Source: Rhizodiscina lignyota
Taxonomy: Eukaryota; Ascomycota; Dothideomycetes; Aulographales; Rhizodiscinaceae
Length of the DNA stretch: 64,000 nucleotides
Direction of reading: 5' to 3'
Assembly: GCA_010015805.1 (NCBI GenBank)
Contig: ML978131.1
Coordinates: 806,001-870,000 of the forward strand
Both the position numbers and the translations under genes were made by a program. Under the pieces are notes generated by a model, which saw only the letters and a list, made by a program, of their open reading frames with translations, did not search any database and was not told where the DNA came from. Shown piece by piece: positions 10,693 through 20,721 of this stretch (the stretch's first letter is position 1; each line of letters begins with the position of its first letter).

Positions 10693-12087
10693 TTAATTTA
10701 CATTTCCGGTCCCTTTGTCCAATCTTGCCGCCAACCAAGCCGCAAATGCTGCAAACAATTCTACCTGCTTCCGGGCCTCGCAAAACTTTAGCAGCGCCTC
10801 GTACTGCTTATCTACTTTGACACCGGTCGCCGCAAGGACTTTGGTTTGATCAATTGGACATAGATACGGAGGCTGTCTCGCATCCTCGGCCAGAGACGCT
10901 GTTCCTTGCATAATGCACGCGTAATAAACACAGTGGTCGATGCCGAAGCAATGGCCCAGTTCGTGACTGGCAGTCTTGCAGATACGTCCGAGCCAGAGGC
11001 CTGTGAGATCAGAAGGCGAAGGCGATGATAGTTGCGGCTGAAGTTCTGAGTGCGCTTTGACAGCATCATGCAGAGGCGAGTCCAGGGGTTTCTCCCCGCC
11101 CTTTGAGCTATTCGTTTTGGATGTCTCGATCTTCGCTTTCTTCTTCGGCCGCTTTGTTGGTTTGGCAGCGTTACACTTCGACTCAACATAGGACTTGCAA
11201 TGCGAAGTCGGCCAAGCGTGTGCTCGATCGACTCGCTCTGTAGCATCCAGCGTTGGATTGTATCGTGCGGACGAGACAACCGCAACCCGACTCCCACCAT
11301 ACGCCCTTCCACAGCAGAAATCGTCTTCATCGTGCTCGTACATGTCATGTTCTACAAGTAGCACAAGAGCATATGCGTCATTTGGGAGGAAACTGACCGC
11401 AACATCCAAAATGTCGTTGAGATTGAGCTGAGCCTCATATGCTTCGTCGTATACTCGTACACCGATACGGGTGACATCTTTACTTGTACCGAGCCCAACG
11501 TATTTGGGAACTGCGGACTGCTTTTTCTTCAGCCTCGACGGTTTGGCATTCTTATCCCATGCGAAGAACGATAGGTCCTGCTTCAGCGGCTCAACAGGGA
11601 GACCATGGTAGAAGGCAGACAGGTAGTCAATGATGTTCTGTGTTGCTGGATGCGGCGGCGATTGAACTGCATCTTTTGCTTCTGGAAAGGGAATAGTCCA
11701 GTCCTTCATGAAGCCAACTTCGTCGGATATCCCTGGAGGTGCGCAAACATAGACCGTCCGCCTCCGGCTCGTGACCTTGTTCCGCTGTTCTTCATCCTCC
11801 CACTCTTCGACACTCTGTGGCGGATAGTCAGGGTCAAGAGCCAAATCATCGTCAGGCAGCACTAGCGGTGCCGGGAATGTCCAGTCGTAGTCGAGAACAG
11901 GTGATGAATTTTTGGATTCGTCTCTCCGGCTTTTTGAGGCCGCTTGACCTTTTTTGAGGAATGCTGCAGCATCACCAAGTTCGTTGGTCGACCTTAGCTT
12001 ATAACCACTTTCTGCAGCATGTGTCGAAGCTGTGAAAGTAAGCCGTTCGTGTAGGCAGGGCTTCTGAGATTTTGAGGTTGGTGCCAT
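10693..12087 (-). CDS. archaemetzincin-like zinc metalloprotease (AMZ family)
   Basis: Single-exon gene, 464 residues. The metzincin zinc site is explicit: H375-E-L-G-H379-x5-H385 followed at once by Cys, then C391-I-M393 (the Met-turn region) and a later CPID. The extended HExxHxxGxxHC pattern with following Cys residues marks archaemetzincins (archaelysins, human AMZ1/AMZ2), which bind a catalytic and a structural zinc. The N-terminal 100 residues are basic and low-complexity, and a Lys/Ser-rich insert (about residues 310-345) lies just before the active site, unlike the compact animal enzymes. Fungal substrates are unknown. The start is the first ATG of the frame. No signal peptide is seen, so cytosolic or nuclear location is likely. 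Confidence 0.88.
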   Translation of the reverse strand: MAPTSKSQKPCLHERLTFTASTHAAESGYKLRSTNELGDAAAFLKKGQAASKSRRDESKNSSPVLDYDWTFPAPLVLPDDDLALDPDYPPQSVEEWEDEEQRNKVTSRRRTVYVCAPPGISDEVGFMKDWTIPFPEAKDAVQSPPHPATQNIIDYLSAFYHGLPVEPLKQDLSFFAWDKNAKPSRLKKKQSAVPKYVGLGTSKDVTRIGVRVYDEAYEAQLNLNDILDVAVSFLPNDAYALVLLVEHDMYEHDEDDFCCGRAYGGSRVAVVSSARYNPTLDATERVDRAHAWPTSHCKSYVESKCNAAKPTKRPKKKAKIETSKTNSSKGGEKPLDSPLHDAVKAHSELQPQLSSPSPSDLTGLWLGRICKTASHELGHCFGIDHCVYYACIMQGTASLAEDARQPPYLCPIDQTKVLAATGVKVDKQYEALLKFCEARKQVELFAAFAAWLAARLDKGTGNVN

Positions 12088-12446
12088 GTCGAAGGAATTT
12101 GAGACGCGTCGATCTATGCGCTGAAAAGAGAAAACTCGAAATCACCTCATTGTCGAGCTACTTATATACTGCTCCTTGACGCATCTAAGGTCGATGGATG
12201 CCTAAGATAGGCAGCACAGCCCTTGTATGCGAAAAGCCTGAAGGATCTAACAAACATCTCAACGGCGTGGGGGCGGAAACGCGTGTCCACGTGACATATA
12301 TTTATTACTTTTCTTCAGTCTTCCCCAATTCTCTCACTCCCCCTAGGAACGTTCTTTGTTCATAAACTGCACAAGACACATAGTGATACTGGCTATACAT
12401 AATCAATCTACAAGCTTAAGAGATTTAGAAGGCTTTTATATTGATA
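12088..12446. other. promoter side of the archaemetzincin gene
   Basis: AT-richer sequence upstream of the minus-strand protease gene, with TATA-like stretches near 12170 and 12298. No gene recognised. Confidence 0.4.
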
Positions 12447-12877
12447 ATGCACTCCTCTAATCTTCAATTACCTGAGCCTGGCTCATGCGAGGCAGCTTGC
12501 TCGTTGACTGAAATTACAGAGCAATATGAGCAATTTCTAAGCTTTCTAGTCACCATGCGGCTCCACCGAATATCGATATGCTTTGGAAGAAGCTGCTGAA
12601 GACAATGCCACAGGCTGTGGTCACGTCTGGAAGTTGGCATGAAACCGTGATAGCGTATGACATTCTCGGTCTCGATGTCAAGCCAGATTATGGCGCAGCC
12701 GGCCAGAACAACCTGTGTTACGTTGCAGTTGTTAGCTGGGACGGCCGTGGCATTGAGTTTTGGATGCTATTTCCGCAGCTTTGCAGCTGGCTGTACGTCG
12801 AGGCCGAAAGAATCACCCGGAGAGAGCTCATCGTACTCGTTAGGAAGGTAGGGGAATTGAAAGGGCGACTTTGTTGA
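12447..12877 (+). CDS. possible small gene, two overlapping coding-like frames
   Basis: An ATG at 12447 opens a 50-codon frame (MHSSNLQLPEPGSCEAAC...). A second ATG at 12578, in another frame, opens 99 codons (MLWKKLLKTMPQAVV... to 12877) with protein-like composition, including VAVVSWDGRGIEFWML. The two overlap by about 20 bases and could be exons of one gene if a junction near 12540-12578 exists, but I see no convincing donor. Not recognised; may be spurious or a decayed gene. Confidence 0.25.
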
Positions 12878-13209
12878 AACAGATCGTCGAAATCTTGAAA
12901 GATGAGGGAATGAAGAGAAATTTGAAAATGACGGTTTCGTCAGGATGTACTTGCGCAAAATAAAGTTCAATGAAGGAGGAGTCCTGTTTAGGGTTTGAAG
13001 CTCGGCTTCATCCTTTATTGAACCCCTCCGCAGCATTTGGAAGAATTTGAGCACAGCGGTGCTTCCGCAGGAGCAGTGTTGGGCGAGAACTGATAGTGAA
13101 AATCTTCGAGAAGATGATGGGAAACGGGATCGTCGAACGAACGCCTTCTAATTGCCTTTCTATGGAACATCACTCCATGCCGCTCTAGCCCAACCGGTGA
13201 ACCAGATAG
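12878..13209. other. 3' flank of tryptophanyl-tRNA synthetase gene
   Basis: About 330 bases with no supported gene. A minus-strand frame across this stretch has no family motif. Confidence 0.4.
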
Positions 13210-14659
13210 TCACTTTTTCTGTTCCTTTTTCTTTGGGTTTGGATTCCCTTTCCACTCGAGCTTCCTCGGCGTCATGAATTCGTTCAAGACTTCGTCCGTA
13301 ATCTTGGCCCTCGCCTCTTGGTAACCTTTCACATATTCCTGCACCAAGCTGATGCACATCTTCTTCAATTCCCCTGTGAGCAGCTCTCCCTTCTTATATT
13401 GATCATAAATCACTTTCAGCTTCTCATCGTCGTCTTCAAAGTAGGTGAGATATTGATATGCGACATCAACATCCGGATTCCCGCCGAGCTCACGATGGAG
13501 CTCGACAGTCTCTTGCCCTCCTGAGAATGCGTGGCTGTTGATCTTTTTCTGGATTTGTTTGGGGGTATCACTCATGAAAATAGCAGAATTCGGATTGCTG
13601 GAGGACATTTTCCCCCCTGCGCCTTGCAAAGCCGTCAGGAATTTGCAGTGTAGTAGAGCGGGCTTGGGGCTGGGGTATTTCATCCTGTGGCAGTTATCTC
13701 GGACCAGCCGGAAATATGGATCTTGGTCGATGGCGCATGGAATGAGACATGGAATAGCAGCGGTCTTCTTCGATCGAACGTCTGATTTTGGGTCATCTCC
13801 CCAAATCTCCGGGTATGAGGTCGCAAAAGCAGCGATGCATTGAAGACTTGGAAAGAAGATTCGGCCGATGTTGGTACTATTTCTAGTCAGTGAATTGCAG
13901 AAGGCACTAACATAAAATGCGCATACCTGGCGTCGAAGCCAAATGCACCTCTGACTTGGTTGAAGGTTACCAACTTGGAAAATTCCCAAGCATTGAGTAA
14001 GAAGTGGCCGCCAGTATACTTCAAATCACTGTAAATGAACGTCTTCTTCTTGTCAAACCCCATTGCTAGGATATCTTTTGCGTTATTTCGAGCGAATTGC
14101 AACACTTCCTCGAAGGACAGGCTGTCCTTGAACAAGGCTTTCTCATCATCCGTCAACATTATCACCAATGGTACATCGAAGACGTCTTGTAGCCATTTTG
14201 TGAACTCGAATGGGATGGTATGTCCGATATGCATGCTGTCTGATGACGGTCCTCTGCCGGTGTAGAGGAAGAAAGGTTTGCCATACTCGTAGCAGTCGAG
14301 AATTCTGTCGAGGTCGCGATGTGAGAAATACAGGCCTCTTCGTAGCCAGCGATGAGGCTTGTGTCCAGTCAGCGCCGTGAAGCGGTCGAGGAGAGCTTGA
14401 TCAATAAGCCTTGTTGCCCATTTCCTATGCGAAATTGTCAGAGGCTGTAAGAATTGCATACTATATTCCAAACGTACTTTGAAATGGCCTCATAGTCGAA
14501 AGCTAGCGTATTTCCTTGCTCATCTGTTCCTGCTTCCACACTCCATGGATCTATGACTTGTTCCTTTGCCTTGGGTGGCTCGGTCGTGGCTGTTTCGGCA
14601 ATTGACAGCGCGGCCACGGAAGGCGGCTCGCCCACCTCATTTGGCGCTTTCTCGGCCAT
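13210..14659 (-). CDS. WRS1: cytosolic tryptophanyl-tRNA synthetase
   Basis: Three exons on the minus strand: 14659-14478, 14424-13927 and 13876-13210, giving 448 residues. The enzyme charges tRNA(Trp) for cytosolic translation. Class I signatures are visible: the HIGH motif in [13 protein letters not shown] and the KMSKS loop as GGKMSSSNP. Tryptophan-pocket context ([23 protein letters not shown]) and the C-terminal anticodon-binding part match eukaryotic cytosolic WRS. The first 45 residues are a low-complexity leader without mitochondrial presequence character. The tail is Lys-rich. It is transcribed divergently from the ribosomal S0 gene across only 269 bp, fitting coordinated expression of translation genes. 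Confidence 0.95.
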
Positions 14660-14928
14660 ATTTAAGGAGAATACTCCGGTAAGGGTGCAGAGTCGAAGCT
14701 GTTAGTGTTGCTCTGAATATTCGGCTTTTAGGTAGTGAGAAGCGCTGCATGACTCAGGCGCGCCAAGATTTTGATAATCCCTGAGAAATCCCCGCTCCGC
14801 TCCGCCGCACAAGCGAATATCGCACACACTTTCGACTTGCACCCACGTTCGACGCATCTCGACATTCGCAAACATCAACGCCATCTCTCCTCGATTTCGA
14901 CGACCGATATAATCGGCTATTCGTCAAG
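14660..14928. promoter_or_regulatory. shared divergent promoter, WRS1 / ribosomal S0
   Basis: Only 269 bp separate the two start codons, which point away from each other. Both promoters must lie here. A CT-rich tract precedes the S0 start on the plus strand (around 14840-14905), as is common in fungal ribosomal-protein promoters. No defined factor site was assigned. Confidence 0.6.
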
Positions 14929-15980
14929 ATGGCTCCTACAAACCTTCCTCCGCTTTTCAATGCGACGAGCGAAGATGTCGAGAAGCTGCTCGCCGCTCAG
15001 TGCCATCTCGGCTCCAAGAACCTCCAGGTGCACATGGAGCCATATCTCTGGAAGACCAGGCCAGATGGTATCAACGTGATCAACATTGGCAAGACCTGGT
15101 ATGTTTTCTTCTAACCTCAATTCTCTTCGTGGGCTGCCCTCGACCGTTGTTGCGAATGTCGCAAGCTTCCTTAAAGGCCATTATGCTCATATGCTTTGCT
15201 CACAGGGAAAAAGTCGTCCTTGCAGCCCGCATCATCGTAGCAATTGACAACCCAGCCGATATTTGCGTCATCTCTGCTCGTCCCTATGGTCAACGTGCTG
15301 TCCTCAAGTTCGCTGCGCACACTGGTGCCGTCGCCATCGCAGGTCGCTTCACTCCCGGTAACTTCACCAACTACATCACTCGCTCGTTCAAGGAGCCTCG
15401 TCTCATCATCGTCACCGACCCGCGTACCGATGCCCAAGCCATCAAGGAGGCTTCCTACGTCAACATTCCTGTTATTGCGCTCTGCGATACTGACTCCCCC
15501 ACCGAATACGTCGATGTAGCCATCCCAACGAACAACAAGGGCCGTCACGCTATTGGTCTGGTTTGGTGGTTGCTCGCGCGTGAGGTCCTCCGTCTGCGTG
15601 GCACGATTGCGTCCCGCGAGACTGAGTGGGACGTCATGCCTGATCTGTACTTCTACCGCGACCCAGAGGCCGAAGAGAACAAGGACAGTGCTGGTGTGGA
15701 CGAGGCCAAAGTTCCAGGCGCAGACGAGGTCGGCGCTGGACCTGTTGATGCTGGATTCACAAACGACTGGGAGGTCTCTGGCGGCACTGCGGGTGCGTTT
15801 GCTGCGGCTAGCAACACCGCTGGCGCTGCGGGCACCAGCTGGGACCAAGATGGTGCTGACTGGGCTGCTTCTGGTGCGCCTGCTGAGACTGGTGCTGCGA
15901 CCGAAGGCTGGGCTGATCAACCTGCTGCTGCTGCTACAACCACCACCACCACCACCACCACTCAAGAGGGTGGCTGGTAA
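14929..15980 (+). CDS. RPS0: 40S ribosomal protein S0 (uS2)
   Basis: Exons 14929-15098 and 15206-15980 with a 107-nt intron (gtatgt ... ctcacag), 314 residues. Component of the small ribosomal subunit needed for 18S rRNA 3' maturation, and homologue of the animal laminin-receptor precursor. Recognisable blocks are [45 protein letters not shown] and [14 protein letters not shown]. The acidic, Ala/Gly/Trp-rich C-terminus is typical, but it also carries nine consecutive Thr codons from an ACC repeat near 15938-15960 before EGGW, making the protein slightly longer than usual. Start is the ATG that opens the conserved N-terminus. Confidence 0.97.
15936..15960 (+). repeat. ACC trinucleotide microsatellite in RPS0
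   Basis: Run of ACC repeats that encodes consecutive Thr residues in the acidic tail of ribosomal protein S0. Likely length-variable between strains. Confidence 0.7.
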
Positions 15981-16684
15981 ATCTTTGCTCAAGAGGGGCG
16001 CGAGCTACATTGCAAGTTGCAGCCATGTCGACGGCGAAAAGAAATTACTTCATGGGCAGGAGGGAAGTTCAATTGCAAGCGTGCGGGCATTGACACTAAC
16101 GAGGGAAAGATACCGAACTTCATTCAGCTCTCTTGCTGAAAGTTGCTCGGGGAAAGCCCTGTGCTAGTGACCGTAGCGCTAGAATTATATGTAGCAGTAT
16201 AGTTCTAGCAATTGAACCTTTAACATCACACTTAGCGCACTATTTGAAAACAATAGTGCGAGTTATGCATTAGCACAAGCCTAAACAACGTTGTACTCGA
16301 GCTTAGCTAATGCGGTCTTCATCGCCGATGATATGACGGTAATATTTTATATAAGGCTCACGAAAGAGCTCCTCGCTTCGCCAGACGTTTTGCCTGTGGG
16401 CTGCTTCGATGTTTCGATGACGAAGAACAAAATAATATCGGACATCACTGCTGCCAAAAGAAGTGAGCAAAGGGTTTGAACGTCAATTCTTCTCTAATCT
16501 GTTGGAGGTGGGAGACAAGCAATCTACACCGGTGTGGTTGCGCGCATAGGCGCTCATTGGAGAAAAGAATTTGGATCTATAAAGACTCGTGAGGGTCATA
16601 CTCATACAGTTATTCCTCATAATTCTTCTTCTGTAATTTAATCACGTGCATCATGCCCTGGTGAGGTTTCTTCTTGCTCACTAC
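15981..16684. other. convergent 3' flanks of RPS0 and the SDR gene
   Basis: About 700 bases with short frames only. A small dyad (cactatttgaaaacaatagtg) near 16236-16260 could be a hairpin in the S0 3' region. No RNA gene recognised. Confidence 0.4.
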
Positions 16685-17680
16685 TCAATTGCCTTTCTTC
16701 TCCGCTTCATATCTTTGCCACAGTGCCGCCTTCACAAACTTTCCCTGCATCCTCTCCGGGAAACTCTGCACCAGCGCTAGCTGCACCGCATGCCAGAAGT
16801 ACCCTATCACAGTTCTTCTTCCACACCCGACGCGCTGCACAGCCGCAGCAGCGAAAGTATCGCTCGATGGGTTGCTCAAGCTGACTGTCTCATCGCTGTT
16901 GTGCTGCGCTACAACTGGCCCGCTGGTCACACTGAGCACTTCAATCGGTCGATTGAAGAGCTCTACTTCCCATGCCAACGCTTTAGAGAGCGTGTGCATT
17001 AGCGACTTGGCACCAGAGTACGCGCTAACGAGTGGAATGCCTTGCAAGTCCGCGAAGGAGCCAATGCTCATGATCAGAGAAGGGCGCTGTTCGACTGATG
17101 AGCTGGTTCGTCCAAGCAGTGGTATGAGTGAATTGGTTAGCTGCGCGGGAAATACAGCATTGAGGGTGATAATACGGCCCAACAGCTCTGGCTCCAGCTC
17201 GCCAAACACGGTGTAAGAGAGACCGAACATTGCGGTGCCACCAACATTGTTGACCAGCATTGTAACGCAGAGTCCTTCGTCCTTGATGAACTTCTCGATT
17301 GTGGGAACAGAAGAGGCTGGGTCTTCGGCCGACGCGCAGATGGCGAGGACCTTGCGTCCCGAAAACTTGGCTTGTAACTCTGAGCGAACTGATTCGAGCT
17401 TTTCGGGGTTGCGGCCGTGGATGATGACGTTAGAGCCTTTAGAGAGCAGGACGGCCGCAATTGACTTTCCGATACCTCCTGTCGAGCCTGTGATTAAGGC
17501 ATACGAATCCGGATTAATGTAACGGTGGACACTGGAAGGCCGGAGATACGGCCAGGAGAAGCGCAGGACACGATTCAAGGTCAATACCGTTGATATCGTA
17601 CCAATTGTTGCAAGTATACCTGTGAGTGTGACGGGGGTATTCAGAGCTACAAAGGCTCTTTGCATGTGTGGAGGGATCAT
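16685..17680 (-). CDS. membrane-anchored short-chain reductase (3-ketoacyl-CoA reductase/HSD17B12-like)
   Basis: Single-exon gene of 331 residues starting at the ATG of MIPPHMQRAF. The frame is open further upstream but contains no earlier ATG. An N-terminal hydrophobic segment (about residues 10-35) precedes the SDR domain. The cofactor site is LITGSTGGIGKS (near 67-78), followed by NNVGG in place of the usual NNAG, and the catalytic Ser and YSGAK (Tyr-x3-Lys) near 220-235. The membrane anchor and layout resemble the IFA38/HSD17B12 group, which reduces 3-ketoacyl-CoA in ER fatty-acid elongation, but sequence alone does not fix the substrate. It is divergent from COG8. Confidence 0.8.
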   Translation of the reverse strand: MIPPHMQRAFVALNTPVTLTGILATIGTISTVLTLNRVLRFSWPYLRPSSVHRYINPDSYALITGSTGGIGKSIAAVLLSKGSNVIIHGRNPEKLESVRSELQAKFSGRKVLAICASAEDPASSVPTIEKFIKDEGLCVTMLVNNVGGTAMFGLSYTVFGELEPELLGRIITLNAVFPAQLTNSLIPLLGRTSSSVEQRPSLIMSIGSFADLQGIPLVSAYSGAKSLMHTLSKALAWEVELFNRPIEVLSVTSGPVVAQHNSDETVSLSNPSSDTFAAAAVQRVGCGRRTVIGYFWHAVQLALVQSFPERMQGKFVKAALWQRYEAEKKGN

Positions 17681-18246
17681 TGTGAAAAGGGTGCCAGGCT
17701 CTGCCCTTTGTGTCTTAAATTTCAAAGAATGGACTTGAGGGAAAAGAATAAATGGGTGGAAGTCAGGCCGATACCGGAAATATAACTTGAGGTTGATGAA
17801 TACGGAGTACGTTGATAGAACCCTGGGTCGGACCCCGACGTTGAGAAGTTGTATGCGCCACCGAAGACAGACCGAAGAGTAAAAGCAGGTAAAAGGAGAA
17901 GAAGAAAAGAACGATGAAGATGGAGATGGAGTTGAGCGTCGTCGTGAAGAATTTCTAAAATCCACCTCAGCACTATCGCACCCTAGCTCCTTCAGATGTC
18001 CGTGAGTTGGGATTGGTCTCCGTGACGAGACGCGGCTAGCTCGAGAACTCAATTCATGATCTCATTTGTGTAACTGTAACTCTGGCGAAGGCGTTTCACA
18101 AATTGCGCCCTTTCTAAAAATCGTGGATGAGGCACAGAGGTCATATGATCGATAACCCAGTCGGTGACTTTTGACCTCGTTCAGGACGGAGAGTGGTGGA
18201 CATCCCACAGCTCTATTCAATCCTTGGCAAGCTTCAACATCACAAA
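17681..18246. promoter_or_regulatory. divergent promoter region, SDR / COG8
   Basis: 566 bp between two start codons that point outward. Contains a purine-rich tract around 17880-17930 (minus-strand pyrimidine tract upstream of the SDR) and one TACGGAGTA-type motif at 17801. No clear factor site. Confidence 0.45.
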
Positions 18247-19779
18247 ATGGCGGATCCACTGTATGAGCTTCTGATCCCTTATTTCGATGCCGAAGATGCC
18301 TCTCAACTCCTTCAATTGGATTCGCAAGATCCAATCACCTCCACCTATCTCAATCGACTGGGCACCCTGACGCTGTCCGCCCTTACAACCACCGAGTCGC
18401 AATCTCTCTCTCAGACCTCACAATCAACTCTCCGATCCATACAAGCACTCTCTAAACGCTCATACAAACCCATAATTTCTTCAACGGAGAAGCTAGACCA
18501 ACTAGGCCTACACCTCCGTACAATCGCGTCATCCTCGACCTCCATACACGATGCGCTCCCCTCCCTCGAAGACTCGGCGCAGTCATTCGCCCAGAAATAC
18601 AGCAAGACGCTCGATAATCCCATCCTCGACCGCAGAAAAGCCGCGCTGCTTCTCTCCCGCAATGTAGACCGCGTGTCAGATGTGCTCGACCTCCCCACCC
18701 TCCTGTCCACCGCAATATCATCGTCATCTGCTGCTGCTTCGTCTGGCGCGCCAGCAACGGGAACGACGAGCACAAACTTGAACTATGCATCTGCTTTGGA
18801 CCTGCATGCGCACATCAAGCGCCTACATACGATATATCCGAACATGGGTCTCATAAATGACATCTCGAGGCAGGCGGAGCAGGAGATGAAGGGCATGACG
18901 ACCGCCCTGATCGCCAGCTTACAAGGACAAGTTCTAAAGCTTGCTGGAGCAATGCGCACGATAGGATGGCTTAGACGCGTCGCCCCAGAGCTAGATGATG
19001 CCTATGTGAACAGCAGGCAGCGCTCTGCTTCTCTCGCAACCAGTGGAGAAGGATCTTTAGGTGCATTGTTTTTGGTGTGCAGGCTGGTCAACTTGCTCAG
19101 CATGCTCGAAGCCCTAGACCCATTAAAGGAGCTGGCGGACCAGGAGACGACGAGACGGAAGGGCAGAGTGACCAAGGGGTCGGGAAAGAGTGCGGATGCA
19201 AGAGATGGCTGGGCGGGAGGACAGCAAACGGAGCGCTATCTCAAGCGGTACATTGAGATTTTCAGGGAGCAGAGTTTCGCTATCATGTCGATGTACAAGA
19301 GCATCTTCCCCTCCGCCTTACCTGCGCCGGGATCAAGCATGGAGCAGGAGGATACCGTGCTGAGTCCGACCTCGCTTCCCCCTCGGTCCGCAAGCGCATT
19401 AAAGACTGATGCAAATGAGGACGAAGCAGCATTGCAGAAACTCCCGAGTCCACTAGCAACGTTTCCTATGCATCTGGTCGAGCTACTTATGGACACGTTG
19501 AGAGAGTATCTACCAAATATTCAAGACCGTAACTCGAGGGAGAGCTTGCTTACGCAGGTGCTTTACTGCGCCGGAAGTTTAGGTAGGCTGGGAGCTGACT
19601 TTGGCGCCGCACTTGCGCTTCTGCTAGCGGAGGATGAGGATGATGAAGAGGATGACTACGACGAATGGGCTGAGGTGGTGAAGAAGCACAGAATTCAAGC
19701 TAGTCGCTTGGAACTACTGGCGAGTGGTGTGGGCAGTGGGAGAACTGGCAGCTTAAAAAGTCCAGTGCCTGCGCAGTAG
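18247..19779 (+). CDS. COG8: conserved oligomeric Golgi complex subunit 8 (Dor1 family)
   Basis: Single-exon gene, 510 residues, starting at MADPLYELL. COG tethers retrograde vesicles at the Golgi; COG8 is in lobe B. The N-terminal half is helical and matches Dor1-type proteins (YLNRLGTLTLSAL, SYKPIISSTEKLDQL, HIKRLHTIYPNMGLINDI, MRTIGWLRRVAPEL). The C-terminal half has RYLKRYIEIFREQSFAIM, MYKSIFP and FPMHLVELLMDTLREYLPN. It ends with an acidic loop (EDEDDEEDDYDEW) and a Ser/Gly tail. The gene converges with its neighbour, with just 75 bp between the two stop codons. The family assignment is from remembered motifs. Confidence 0.85.
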   Translation: MADPLYELLIPYFDAEDASQLLQLDSQDPITSTYLNRLGTLTLSALTTTESQSLSQTSQSTLRSIQALSKRSYKPIISSTEKLDQLGLHLRTIASSSTSIHDALPSLEDSAQSFAQKYSKTLDNPILDRRKAALLLSRNVDRVSDVLDLPTLLSTAISSSSAAASSGAPATGTTSTNLNYASALDLHAHIKRLHTIYPNMGLINDISRQAEQEMKGMTTALIASLQGQVLKLAGAMRTIGWLRRVAPELDDAYVNSRQRSASLATSGEGSLGALFLVCRLVNLLSMLEALDPLKELADQETTRRKGRVTKGSGKSADARDGWAGGQQTERYLKRYIEIFREQSFAIMSMYKSIFPSALPAPGSSMEQEDTVLSPTSLPPRSASALKTDANEDEAALQKLPSPLATFPMHLVELLMDTLREYLPNIQDRNSRESLLTQVLYCAGSLGRLGADFGAALALLLAEDEDDEEDDYDEWAEVVKKHRIQASRLELLASGVGSGRTGSLKSPVPAQ

Positions 19780-19854
19780 TAGATCTGCAGATGATTCACA
19801 TGAATGGCTCCAGATATTAGACCATGTCGAGAACTGTGCATCTCCATTTCTTCT

Positions 19855-20721
19855 CTATTTCAGCAGTTGCGTTATCTCGTCTGCTCTCTGCAGCACTCCC
19901 CTTATCGCACCCCAATAAGCATCCGGATCCTTCATCATATGAGCGACATGCAGGCTGCCATCGACCCGCACCTTCTCCACGCTCCATCCTTTCTTTCTCG
20001 CCTCTTCCGCGTGCTCTTCGACATCCTGATAAAGCACCGCCGTATCCGTTTTGGAATACACGTACAGCCTTGGCGCAACCTTGGGAAACAATCCCTGGTC
20101 ATTCAGCCCTTCCCGTACGCGGTCGACCACGTTCTTCTGCCCGAAAACAACCGACCAAATCCAGAGCATCCCCATTATGAAGTATACAATAGGTCTAGCG
20201 ATCCACATCAAGGACCGCGGAGTACCAATCAGGAACACCCTCGTGCCGTCTTTGAATGAACCTCTTCCTGGACAGCTATCCAACGCCATCGCATCAACCG
20301 GCATCACCTCTCCCGCCGTCGCAGCTTTGTACGCCTGTGCAAGCTGTGTCGCCTGCCGACCCCCTCCATTCGAAAACGCATGCAGCAGTATTCTACCCTG
20401 TTCATGGCTCTTCCTGAAGCTCCGGACGAACTCGGCGGCGGGCGTGAGACGCTGGCGCTGCACGAAGTCTGGGATAAAGACGAAGTCGTTCACATGACTT
20501 GTGAGGAGGAGGATGGTGGTGGAGGGGTAGGAGGATTGATATGCGCTGGTGTATTTGAGGATATGCTTGGGCAGAGCACCCAGCCATGCGCACAGGATGA
20601 CGAGGTCGGGAGAGACGGAATTGGATGGATGGATGCCGTTGGTCTTGGGCGGGTTGTAGAGGTAAGTAGTGCGCGCAGAGTTGAGAGGGGCGAAGGTCGG
20701 GAAGGGGTTTGATGGCGCCAT
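19855..20721 (-). CDS. DUF829/TMEM53-like alpha/beta-hydrolase protein
   Basis: 288 residues from the ATG of MAPSNPFPTF. The pattern (LVILCAWLGA near the start, an HAFSNGGG nucleophile-elbow-like motif, LDSCPG, a central hydrophobic stretch, and a late YVYSKTDTAV ... GSLHVAHM block) fits DUF829 proteins related to TMEM53 and fungal PaxU, with Ser, Asp and His placed as in a catalytic triad. Function in fungi is mostly unknown. The frame stays open upstream of this ATG and encodes an Arg/Ser-rich stretch resembling a mitochondrial presequence (RVARRVLTAQQVIRQQRRS) without any in-frame ATG, so an unseen upstream exon may add a targeting signal. Confidence 0.8.
   Translation of the reverse strand: MAPSNPFPTFAPLNSARTTYLYNPPKTNGIHPSNSVSPDLVILCAWLGALPKHILKYTSAYQSSYPSTTILLLTSHVNDFVFIPDFVQRQRLTPAAEFVRSFRKSHEQGRILLHAFSNGGGRQATQLAQAYKAATAGEVMPVDAMALDSCPGRGSFKDGTRVFLIGTPRSLMWIARPIVYFIMGMLWIWSVVFGQKNVVDRVREGLNDQGLFPKVAPRLYVYSKTDTAVLYQDVEEHAEEARKKGWSVEKVRVDGSLHVAHMMKDPDAYWGAIRGVLQRADEITQLLK

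Noticed and set aside
12767-13054. 95-codon minus-strand frame
   Set aside because: No family motif, antisense to a slightly better plus-strand frame, no splice support.
14830-14928. Possible tRNA or snoRNA in the WRS1/RPS0 interval or the RPS0 intron
   Set aside because: No A/B boxes, C/D or H/ACA box arrangement could be found.
15171-15992. 273-codon open frame antisense to ribosomal protein S0
   Set aside because: It exists because of codon bias in the real gene on the other strand; its product is low-complexity and matches nothing.
18411-18790. Minus-strand frames of 110-120 codons inside COG8
   Set aside because: Shadows of COG8; Arg/Ser-rich with no motif.
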